NCBI GenBank assembly: GCA_934047225.1
Contig: CAKOHE010000025.1
Coordinates: 1-64,000, forward strand
Direction: 5' to 3'
Length of the DNA: 64,000 nt
Source: Ypsolopha sequella
Lineage: Eukaryota; Arthropoda; Insecta; Lepidoptera; Ypsolophidae
Shown: positions 10,846 through 21,100 of the stretch, piece after piece
Layout of the letters: the number at the start of each line of letters is the position of its first letter
Numbering within the stretch: position 1 is the first letter of the stretch
Translations under genes and position numbers: made by a program
Notes under the pieces: generated by a model
Database searches by the model: none
Told to the model about the DNA's origin: nothing
What the model saw: the letters and a program-made list of their open reading frames with translations, nothing else

Positions 10846-11405
10846 TTCCTTTGGTTTCCATTCCAAAACATAAGCTTGCTACAATTTGAACCCTGACAAC
10901 AGGATAGCATATAAAATTTTGTATGAGTGCGAATGAATGACACGACAGCTCGTACGGCGACACTGATATTTTTAAATATTTGGAACGCACCAGCCCCTGG
11001 TGACGTCATCTTACGTGCTTGCCATTTTATGTCATTATTTCATGATAAGGAAAATAGTTTTAAGTTATTTTGTTTACAAAAAGGTTTATACTATTCATAA
11101 CATTGATGAGTATTTTTGTTGTTGAAATTAAACTTAAACAAATTTAATTTTGATTTTTTGCTTATCTTTATGATCAGATTTGCAGAAGTTGTGTGAAACG
11201 TTTGGGTAAAAATAAGCGTATAATACTGGCAATATCTAATGGCGTTTTTTCCATTTGTTGTCATCCTTGTTGCACGAGAGTGAATTTAATAGTTTGTTTT
11301 CACTCTACACAGAGATTCCCAAAGGTTGAAGCGCGTTTCCCAGTTGCAGATGAGCTGATTATTAAATGATAAAATGATTGATATTGATAATCTCATCAAG
11401 CAATA

Positions 11406-12644
11406 ATGGGCAGTTGTGCGATCCGTAATTGTAAAAATCGCTCTGAAAAAGGCGGAATAATTAGACTTTTTACTTTTCCCAAAAATGAATTGATGGCTCA
11501 AGAGTGGCTTCGCTATTGTGGCCCAAAAGCCAGCATCAGAAATTGTAAGTCCTACTTACCCCATTTATCCAATATAATTGTATATATACTTACATCGTTT
11601 CCTATAACACGTCTACAAGGATTTTTACAATATTTACAGTACATAGAAGGTATTTCGGGGCACGAAAAATCAATCTGTTATGTATCTAGATCTCATATTT
11701 GTGAAAAAATGTTCTATTTTGCGAGTTTCCACGAGCAAATCGGCTGTAATTGTACAATATTGAAAGGATGATGCAACTCTTCCCTTGGCGTTTGGTCCAA
11801 AATTTGAAAACCTTTTATCCACGAATGAAACCTATGCCAATCCATAGATCTTATCAGCAGTAGTAACTTTTAGCACGACACCAAAAAAATCTAAGAAGGG
11901 AAAACAGATATGGCGATAAGAATGTAAAAAAATATAATGTGTTTTTTTCTTATTTCATGCCTGCGTTTCTATTTATTATGCGTTTAATCGCTCCTTTCGA
12001 GTTGCAACTATTTTTTTTAACCGAGACGTAAGATTGGCATACGGTATCACATTTTTTTTACGCATTAATAAATAATGGTTTCTTTCCCACATTATTTTTC
12101 GACATGTAACATTTTTTTTTTTTTTGGTCGACCTCACTTTTTGGATATCCTTCGAAAAAATTACATGAATAATTAAAATTTTTTGGGGATGTTTCTAGGC
12201 AAAAGACCAGATTATTTTAATAATAAAAAATTCCTCATGAATTTATCAATTCCGTGCTCTCTCACGTTCATGTATTTTTTTTCCTGCATTTTTTACGTAG
12301 TAATTATTTTGGTCTATGTGTGGTATTTATTCTAAGAAAAGTAAGTTATAGTGACAAATTTTATGTCATATTTATATGAAGCTCGAAGATCACGTTAAAT
12401 TTCGTTACGTGCAGAAGTTAGTGTGGTGTTTTCCATACGCTTTATTACTTTGAATGGCGAATTTTCACTAGTATTTTCTTTCACAGCGAGAGTGTGTTCA
12501 ATTCATTTTGCGACTTCTGACTACATAAAGCCATTAAGGGACATTTTATTGAATAATTCCCACTTTAGCCGCCACACCCATCCCTCTGCAGCTGAAAAGT
12601 TAAAATCCACATGCATTCCTAGTAATTTATTTCTAAGGACATAA
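11406..12644 (+). CDS. THAP zinc-finger protein, two exons (11406-11544, 12487-12644)
   Basis: Exon 1 starts at ATG 11406 and encodes MGSCAIRNCKNRSEKGG...FTFPKNELMAQEW, the first half of a THAP (C2CH) DNA-binding domain. It ends at AATT|GTAAGT. Exon 2 follows acceptor TTTCACAG at 12486, and the one-base phase restores SRVCSIHFATSDY. It continues to KLKSTCIPSNLF, which corresponds to the AVPTIF-type end of the domain. The zinc ligands Cys-X4-Cys, then Cys-X2-His, are all present. The joined product is only 98 residues, a bare THAP domain, stopping at 12644; a further downstream exon by alternative splicing is possible. THAP domains bind DNA in transcription factors and P-element transposases. 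Which of the two this is, I cannot tell. Confidence 0.65.
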
Positions 12645-15260
12645 AAATTTCCACGATTCCCGACTTTTAAAGTTTGAGAACCGTCGATAGCGTGATGACG
12701 TACTCAAGTTCCCCCATTTTGGAACACAAAACCTCCACACATCACCAAGGAACATACCTTGTTTTATTATACCATGCTCATATCGAAAATTTCAAAGAAA
12801 AGAAAATAATTTATCATCTCGTGGCGTCTGTCAAAGTTGTTAAGTTTTGCCAGGACAATAATCTTAAAAATAACCTACATAACTAAAATAACTATGAACG
12901 TGACAGATAAAATTATTTAATTTTGATAATGATCAGTTCTGGTACTCTTTCTTGAAGAATTTTATCAGTAGGTTGTCCAAAAACAATGTGCCAGTTAGTA
13001 AAACCCCGGGGAAAAAACTAAAATATTAAAATAAAATAATTTACAACATGGTCGTTATTCTACCAAGAAGTAGAAATACTGATTGCTTGCCATACTGACC
13101 GAATGGAATCACCCGAAATGTTGATTATTGTCAATATTATTGTTGATTAATGGTCCATTCCTATCTGTGGTCCGTTATCTGTGAATTAAACTTAGGAGCG
13201 TCGTAGAGCAAAAATAGAGTGGTGTCCTATGACTAACGTTTGGAAAATTCAAGTACTCAGTTTTCTTTTTAACTTATAAATTAGAATCCACTTGGTATTC
13301 TATTATATATATAGGTACAGAATAAACATAAAATTATCTATTTACGATACAAAACAAAGCATCATTACATTACATGAAAATTAAATATACTAAATTTACT
13401 GTTTATTTTCGGAGAGGACAGTAAGTCAGTGGAAGATTTAAGTTACTAAGTGGATATGTAAGGGACCAATCACATTGCAAAAATTATCCATACAATTTGC
13501 ATCGGCGAACTATGATAAACTTTCAAAACATTAACCAATTTTTATTTAAATATAACTTTTGTTAGTTGAAGTTTTTATTTGAGTATTACTGACTTGGTTA
13601 CCTATTGTCAAACTTAATGATCCGAATTAAAACAAATTAAATACTTTTCTGATGATTCATATACAATAATTGCACTGCGGGATACTCAAAATATGCAGTA
13701 TTATCTAGAGAACTACCTGTTTACAGGAAAGAAATTATAGCCTACAACCAAGTGAAAATCTAACCATTAAAACAGCGAAACAATTTTATTTTTTTGGAGG
13801 TCCATGGCTTCTCGGTAGGCCGGTATTGGCAAGGAGCCGGTTTAAGTCCTTGCCATCAGATATGTTGAAGCGTATTAAGTAATCATATATGGTAAATATG
13901 TCAAAGAAATAAACTCGGTTCAAGTTTTATTCATGACTATGTCCTTAGGGAACTGCCTGTTCCCAGGGAACATATTATAGCTTATGTCCAAGTGAAAATT
14001 TCCTTTTACATACAACAAACAAACAAATAAATATTACCTCTTCCTACCTAAATCATATTTAATTTGCACCAAAATCATATAATGTTTAAAAACTAAATAT
14101 TTGCAATATGCATGTGGTTTTATGCATTCCGCTGACTAACAATTCTATACACTGACTAAAATTTTCAAAATGGTGGTCAGCGGAACGTTACGAAATCCCG
14201 AATACAAATAGTTTTTGTCATTTAATTCTGAATTTTGATGAGTAAATCGTTAAAATAATGCCACATACCATGAGAAGGTAAACTCAAGTTTTGAAGAAAA
14301 CACAATTTGAGTGAAAAATTGGGAAGAAATTACCTCAGAATCCCCGATCGTCAGCGGAAGTTATTTTCACTCACTTTTTTTTTTTCAAACTTCGGCGACG
14401 TCTGCCGAGCGACTGATGACGTTTGCAACATTGCGGAGAGGCTTAACATGCTCCTTAGTGATGCCATATGAAAAAAGCTTACTTTTTTGTGCGATTTTTA
14501 TATATTTTATATCAAAAAAGGCCGTAAGTCAGTGGAAAGTTCCACCCTGGTCAAATTTTAGGACCGCAGTTTATAAATCAATATAAATATAACTCGCTGG
14601 ATTACCTGAAAGCCCATCGAAATTTATAAATGGAGAATTTACTAGCTACTCGTATTTGAAGATATAGACAACATAAATCTACGTAAAGTGGTTGCAATTT
14701 TGTTTACAAATTTGTATCAGAAAATGTCGAGGGGACATGGCAAAACTCGGTGTTATTTTGTATTGCTTAAGGTACAATATATGTTAATATTGATAAACTA
14801 TAAAAATAAAAATAGCCAAAGTGACGTCTAATAATGTTTCATGCTTATAAAAATAAATACGCTTGAACAAGAATTAATTTTATGTGGAGAAAAAAATCTG
14901 AAAGTTGACGGACACCCCAAAAACCGTAGGTACACTTTTAAAAAAATATGCCCAGATACTCGGGTAAATGCCAATACGCGTCTATGCATGTGTGCGTCTG
15001 TTTTCGCTCCGTCGTCGAGTCGGCCTTCTGGTAGTACACGACTGAACACCGCACGCGCCTGTACTGTAGAAGAGTCCAGATGATAGCGAGCTGAAGTTCG
15101 ACCTGTGCCTCCTTGCAGATAAAAAGTGAGATAAATCCGGTTTAAAATATTTAAGGGGCTTGCCCTTTTCTGAATAGTCTGAGTGGTGTCTCTCGCTTTT
15201 TAGGCTTCTGTAGTCAACAAGGAACCCTTATATTTTCGCTGTCCGTCTGTCTGTCCGCGG
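12645..15260. other. no gene; several short repeats
   Basis: There is an imperfect direct repeat of ~52 bp (13705-13757 and 13947-14000, sharing AACTRCCTGTT and ATTATAGCYTA...CCAAGTGAAAAT), probably LINE 3'-UTR debris. A short motif GTCAGYGGAA recurs at about 13431, 14174, 14349 and 14530, and in inverted form near 14128. The GC-rich stretch at 14990-15110 has no splice-supported frame. Nothing else was recognised. Confidence 0.45.
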
Positions 15261-15880
15261 CAGTGGCGTGCGGTCCATACAGACAAAAAGACACTGTCTA
15301 CCCTGACAAATACGCATCATTTACGCATTTTTACGCATATCGTAAAAAAAAAAACTGCTAGTGTAGCGACACCGACCGCCATCTATTGTCATTAGCGGGA
15401 ACTGCGAGTCTCGGTTCACAGCTGCGAGTCGCTCGCTCACTCGAGCCATAGATAAAGTACCTATGCTCGAGCATTCCGAAATAGAATTACATCGCTAAAA
15501 TCGATTACAAAAGTATGAAGTGAATGGCTTATGTTATGATCCATTGTAATTCAATTTCGGACCAGCCATCGCGGAATGGTGGCTGCCGGTTTATATGTGT
15601 GGGTCATTATTCCAACAGTATCTTTGTTGTGTGCGTTACTGTAAGTACATGGCACACAAATGCAAAAGCTTTTGCTTGTTTGCGTGCGAGATGTAGGCGA
15701 AAACTCTGCAAAAAGCCGACGGCTTTTTAGTTTTACGACATTCACCGAAAATTACCGAAGTCTTACGAAGCCCGAAGGCCGGCGCCATCCATTATTGTTT
15801 ATTGTTTTTCGTTCGTTCGTTACGCAAATTGATGACAAGCAGTATAAATAAAATAAAATTGAGTCTAAAAATTGCAAAAA

Positions 15881-16195
15881 ATGGCTAGTGGTAGTAGTAA
15901 CTACTGTGAAAGTTGTGCTGGGAATGTGTGTGTGCAAAAATTAAGAAATGGTACGTTTTCAAAACTGTGTTTTGCTGAAAAAAAAAAGAAGTACCTAATC
16001 GAAAAAGGCCGCTTCGTACCGGAAACAGAATAAGTTCAAATAAGAGGTAAAGCAACTAGAAAATTCAATCCAAAACAATATGAAACATTTAACTGGCTGA
16101 CGGGTTGTAAACATACTAATCGATTGTTTTGTTTCTTCTGCTTGTTATTTTCAAATAACCAAACTGTTTGGAACGATGCCGGTTACAGATGCGCA
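15881..16195 (+). pseudogene. hAT (ZMYM/DUF4371-type) transposase N-terminal remnant
   Basis: An ATG at 15881 opens a 23-residue frame ending at a possible donor (AATG|GTACGT). Then 15985-16190 reads KYLIEKGRFVPE, an in-frame TAA, and RKFNPKQYETFNWLTGC...LFCFFCLLFSNN...VWNDAGY. The block KGR-x-PE...RKFN...W..C...LFCF.CLLF...W...G is the N-terminal zinc-finger region of hAT transposases related to ZMYM/TTF-type proteins. The catalytic domain is missing, so the element is non-autonomous. Confidence 0.65.
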
Positions 16196-16460
16196 TAAAA
16201 ATATACGGCTTAGCTATATTTACTTGCGTCTATTTTTGGAAATCCTCGAAAAACTACATAAAAATTGATGTCCCTCAACTTATCTCTGAAATTGGTTGAC
16301 CGAAAAATAAAAAAAAAATCATGGTAATTATGTGCTCACGTAAAGATTACAGGAATAATATAGCGGTTTAGATATTCACGAAAACAAAATTAAATTTTTC
16401 ATCCACGATACGGAACCTTAGGTACGCGAGTCTGACTCGCAATTGACCGGTTTTTATGTC
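16190..16460 (+). repeat. dispersed lepidopteran repeat inside the hAT element
   Basis: Ends in GAGTCTGACTCGCAATTGACCGGTTTTT and includes the motif GGTTGACCGAAAAATAAAAA. The same family lies at 29340-30005 (+) and, inverted and split, at 45255-45529 plus 48582-48960. I recognise this as one of the commonest interspersed repeats of moths and butterflies. Confidence 0.7.
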
Positions 16461-16603
16461 TACCCTGTGTAAAAACTCTGTGCACGCCACTGGTCCGCGG
16501 CTAAGCGCAAAGACTTATTTGGCATGGGTATACGTATTAATCAAGCCCACAAAGAGGTAAAATATAATCTTGAGAAAAAAAAATAGCCTACCTCCTCTAC
16601 ACG

Positions 16604-16794
16604 AGGAGAAAAAGTATGTTAGAAGACCTCATTTCAACAATTATTTCTATCGAGGAAAGTTTATCCAAACATGTTTTCCAAAATGAAGATTATATAGTCC
16701 AAATGCATATACCAAAACCTGATTATAATTTTCCGTGTATTTCATTAAATACACAGAAAAGAAACACCTGTATTTTTTTCGCATATCGCCTTAA
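16604..16794 (-). mobile_element. truncated copy of a TTAA-bounded (piggyBac-like) MITE
   Basis: It matches, in opposite orientation, the copies at 44634-45084 and 49983-50406 through the stretch encoding DLISTIISIE. It ends exactly at CATATCGCCTTAA (16791-16794), the terminal TTAA of the family. The other half is lost at ~16604. Confidence 0.65.
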
Positions 16795-16799
16795 AATGC

Positions 16800-17347
16800 T
16801 AATTTTTGTTAGAGTCAGGTGTGTCCCCCCTGCCAGCTAAACGATTGTTTTTGTTAGAGTCAGGTGTGTCCCCCCTGCCAGCTAAACGATTGTTTTTGTT
16901 AGAGTCAGGTGTGCGCCCCCTGCCAGCTAAACGATTGTTTTTGTTAGAGTCAGTGTGCCCCCCTGCCAGCTAAACGATTGTTTTTGTTAGAGTCAGGTGT
17001 GCCCCCCCCTGCCAGCTAAATTATTGTTTTTGTTAGAGTCAGGTGTGCCCCCCTGCCAGCTAAATGATTGTTTTTGTTAGAGTCAGGTGTGCCCCCGCCT
17101 GCCAGCTAAATAATTGTTTTTGTTAGAGTCAGGTGTGCCCCCCCTGCCAGCTAAATGATTGTTTTTGTTAGAGTCAGGTGTGCGCCCCCTGCCAGCTAAA
17201 CGATTGTTTTTGTTAGAGTCAGGTGTGCCCCCCCCTGCCAGCTAAATGATTGTTTTTGTTAGAGTCAGGTGTGCCCCCCCTGCCAGCTAAATGATTGTTT
17301 TTGTTAGAGTCAGGTGTGCCCCCCCTGCCAGCTAAACGATTGTTTTT
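16800..17347 (+). repeat. minisatellite, 12 copies of a ~45-bp unit
   Basis: Twelve tandem units begin TTTTTGTTAGAGTCAGGTGT, run through a C6-C8 tract and CTGCCAGCTAAAYGATTG. Units differ mainly in C-tract length and in CGATTG/TGATTG/TTATTG. The array starts within a few bases of the TTAA end of the adjacent MITE. Confidence 0.9.
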
Positions 17348-17870
17348 AGCCACAGCATGTGAAAAATCGGATCTAATAACTCAATTAGCAAAAAATTTAT
17401 ATTACTAACAAGTGAAAGGACAATCCGTCAATTTTCGTCCCGCTATCGCTTTTAGAGCCCAAAACACTGCACCGCACCATTTTGCAGATCAAGCCACGTC
17501 AATTTGAAACAAATTAGTTCATGTATTTCGGGTTGAACACACAAAATTCAATTCGTTTTACCAGGAACCTCCTTCGAACGCGTAATAAACGTCACACTTT
17601 GTTTAGCACATGATGTGCTGACCTTGAAAAAGCTGGCACGCGATAAGGGACAAAAAATGTCAAGCTTGTGTCTTTTTTTCACAGGAAATTAGCAATTTTC
17701 TATCTTTTTTTGTGCGAGTGGAAAGGAAGACGTCCAGCATTCTATAGTATTCTCTTTCTACGTCTCTACCATATCAGACAAGCTGTGTATATAATACAAT
17801 AAATAGAAGTGTTTAGGTAAAGTTGTGTGTCACACAGACGCGCCACTAATGCTCGAGTGCCGCCCCACAG
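17348..17870. other. intron-like spacer before the first visible Tejas-like exon
   Basis: No gene seen. It ends with the acceptor CGCCCCACAG at 17861-17870. I looked for the missing first LOTUS exon here and did not find one. Confidence 0.5.
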
Positions 17871-18108
17871 GAAGCGGTTCGGTCGCGAGCTCCAGTTCGA
17901 GCGCTTCGGGTACTCGTCGGTCGTCTCGCTCACTCGCGTGCTGTCCGGCGTGGTGGGAGTGGAGCGGCCCAATCCGACCGGCGACTGGTTGCTGGTGGAC
18001 GCGAGCCGGCCCCGCTCCGCCGGTCCGCGCCCCCGCTTGCTCGTCTACAGGCAGTCCACCACTCGTGAGCCGATCAACGTGGACGACGCGCTGCCCGGCA
18101 TCGAGTTT
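17871..18108 (+). CDS. tej: Tejas-like exon: LOTUS domain second half
   Basis: The acceptor CCCACAG precedes it and the donor GTGAGT follows. It enters with one base of a split codon and ends at a codon boundary. It encodes KRFGRELQFERFGYSSVVSL, then VLSGVVGVERPNPTGDWLLV. This is the FG..L....G..S...L...L..VV.V pattern of the second half of LOTUS/OST-HTH folds, which bind Vasa or structured RNA. The first helix and start codon must lie on an upstream exon that I could not place. Confidence 0.75.
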
Positions 18109-21100
18109 GTGAGTACAGTACTATACTACACGCAGGTAACGTGGCATTGTCGGGGCGAGGTGATAGTGTCTTGTCGCCAGGCGGTTTACTGTCAAGATGT
18201 GTGAGAGACGCCACGCCAAGCTCGGTGTCTCGCCAAGCCCGCTCAGGTGAACCCTTCAGTAAAAAATATATAGTTTCGCTCTATTGCATTAAACTACAAT
18301 AATATTCGTAGGTTTTCGCAAATACTACAATTTTACAGGGGGCCCGAACCAATTGAATTTGGGCGTTTATGAGTCGGTGAGTTAGTGAACCAGCATAGCT
18401 AACATGGCAGGAAGAAAACCTAAGAAAAAACGATGTTATTTCTTCATTTTGACAAGTAAACCAAGATGGCAGCTTTATTCTTCTTTAGCTAACATGATGG
18501 CAAAATAAAAAAGAGTACTTCTATTTTTTGACGGTTCGAGAGATATATATATTTTTTTAATTTTTATTTCTTCTTAGGCTAACATTGCAAACACACTTTA
18601 TCGATTTATCGATAAAGTGTATATCGGCCGATAACCTTTTAGAATGGTTAGGAGAAGAAAACTAGGTTTGAGAATTTATTTGATTATAATTACTTTAGCG
18701 TTGCACAATATATGTACCTTGACCGGCATTATTTTTCTGTTACAGTGACAGCAGTACAGACAACTTAACTAACATAAAAAACATTAGTACCAATATAACA
18801 AAAATATAATTGTTGCCACATCAAAAGTTATAAAATACCTAATTATTTATTGTTATTGTAGATTAATAAAAATAGGCAGGTTATTTACTTACGTTTCCAG
18901 AATCCAGTGGCTGTCTGAGGCTCTGTTTGTACATGGTTTCTAAATAAAATTATTCTCTTTTATTGGCTATAATCCTTCTTTTTCTTAAATTGTTCATCGC
19001 TTGGAAACCTAGCATGTGCTGACTTTCTTTAGGAGTACAACGGCATAACAATTATGCATTTTATGTTGACAAATTAATTTTATCTTGAAAACAAAACTTG
19101 CAAATTGCAAATGCAAAATAAATAAATGTCTTGAGTCGTCATCCATCATGTCATGTCGGTTCAGTGCAATGCTACACTACTATTTTAAAAAGAGTACTGT
19201 TTCAAAAAAATTATAAATCGCAAGTGCCTTTTTAAATTGATTGTTTAATAATGTAAAGATCATCGTTCATTGAGAATAATCGATTATTTTTTCGATTTAA
19301 TCCAATGGGGTCTACTTTTATAAAGGCCACCAGTTGGCGCCACTGGCACGTAAGGTATATGTCAAAGGTTTGTTAGGTTAGATTTACATAGAAGTTCGAT
19401 TTTTTGTTTTGCTTATCCATATAATATTATTTTTTTTTCTTTCTTAAATGCGAATAAACAATGCCGCAATGATGTGCAGTTCCGTTATGTTATGTTCCAA
19501 AACGAAAGGAGGGCTTAAGTTTTGTTTTAGTCCCTCTTTTCTTTAGCTCTAATCTTAATTCATTTACTTTCATTGCACCGTACCTTGAATAATAAACCCG
19601 AAACTATGAATTTATGTCGACTAATACACAAATAACTAATAAAAAGCCATAGCTTTCGCCGTTTCGCGGGCATTTGACGTTTCTCTATACCTGTCACCTC
19701 AGTGGCGCCACCTGACGTCGATAGTAGCCCTCATTTTAGACCAACTATTCTGTGAACGCGATATAGCGGGAAAACATTTTTTCGACACGATTTTTTTTTC
19801 TTCTTTTCTTTGCTGCCATGTTAGCAATAGGAGATAAATCTGGATTTTAGATATAATCTTGTAGAAAAAATTTTGTCATGTTAGCTATGCAGGACTCTTT
19901 TTATATATGTATATTGATTGATTGATGGGGTGTCTGTATGAGCATAATATTGATGACAGACTCGGATGTGTGTACAGGACCCGGCGGTGTACCCGGCGGA
20001 CTGCATGCAATACGCGGACAGCGTGCCGGGTGCGTCGCTGAGCGACTTCGTGTTCGGTAGCAAGGTGGAAGTGTGCGTGGGCGAGGTGTACTCGCCGAGC
20101 CACTTCTGGCTGCTGCGGCTCGGAGACTGTTACGACATCGCGATGGAGAACATTGTGGATGAGATGACGTGAGTCATTCATTATCTACAACAAATACAGG
20201 CGCTCCTGATGGACGGGACGGGGCTCATCTCAACTATGTGTTCGATCGATCAACTGGGCATCAATATTCTCCTTGAAATGTTTTCTCCCTTCTGCTTTTT
20301 TTGTTAATTGTCCTTGTCAACGGTAAATACTCAAACATTCATACAACAACGTTCTATACAACGTTTTAAACGATCCCTCCGCACCTGAATATCTTCGTAT
20401 TAAATACAATCTCGTCAATTCCTTACGCTGTAAGGAAAATAGCCTTCTTAGTATTCCCAAGCACAATTCTGCTGCTTATGGGAAGTCCTTTTCGGTCAAG
20501 GCCGTTCGTCTGTGGAATGAATTACCCACGAAGATACGTATATCGCCTTCATTGGCGATATTTAATAAGAATTTAAAATCACATCATGAAGTTTCTTTAG
20601 GTTGGTAGTCTCACTTCATCACTCAGTCTATTGATATTTTTATATATAGTATATTAAGAGTATATATTTTTTTTATATTCAATATTTAATTTATTTATTG
20701 TTAAAACAATTAACTTAAATAACATTAAAGATAAAATAAATACATCTAAACTAAACTAAAAATATCCTTAAAAATAAACTAAAACACCTTAAAAAATAAA
20801 CTATATTATAAATAAAAAACTTCGTCCAAATCGCTGCTCTGCGGCAAGGTGCCCAGTATGCTGGCGACATTCCCACGCTGGATCGCTAAGCTTAATCGCT
20901 GCCCGAGGAATGTGCCAGCCCGTGGGTCACCCGTGACGCTGACCAGGCGCGTAGAAATTTCTTTGAAAAGACTACGCGCCTCGGGACCCCACGAACCCAA
21001 CGTTTCGACCCCAAACGGCGCAAATAGGTAATTGTTTCCGAGAACAGCATACCTGCGCCGCTTGAGGTCTTCAGCGGCAGCCGCCACCGAGCCAGCGGCT

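Larger units (their letters stand above)
15261..16492 (+). mobile_element. hAT-superfamily element, 1232 bp, with perfect 8-bp target duplication
   Basis: Both termini are the 11-bp perfect inverted repeat CAGTGGCGTGC (15261-15271, and its complement at 16482-16492). They are flanked by GTCCGCGG at 15253-15260 and again at 16493-16500. An 8-bp duplication and a CAGNG start are diagnostic of hAT transposons. The interior contains a decayed transposase N-terminus and, at its right end, a piece of another dispersed repeat. Confidence 0.9.

Noticed and set aside
15000..15120. GC-rich stretch as the missing first Tejas-like exon
   Set aside because: The frame has no LOTUS pattern and stops at TGA without a usable donor in phase.
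16800..17347. 45-bp repeats as possible CRISPR or coding repeats
   Set aside because: No unique spacers, variable C tracts that break any frame; a minisatellite.
17871..18204. GC-rich island as bacterial transfer
   Set aside because: It ends in proper splice sites and encodes part of a LOTUS domain in phase with later exons.
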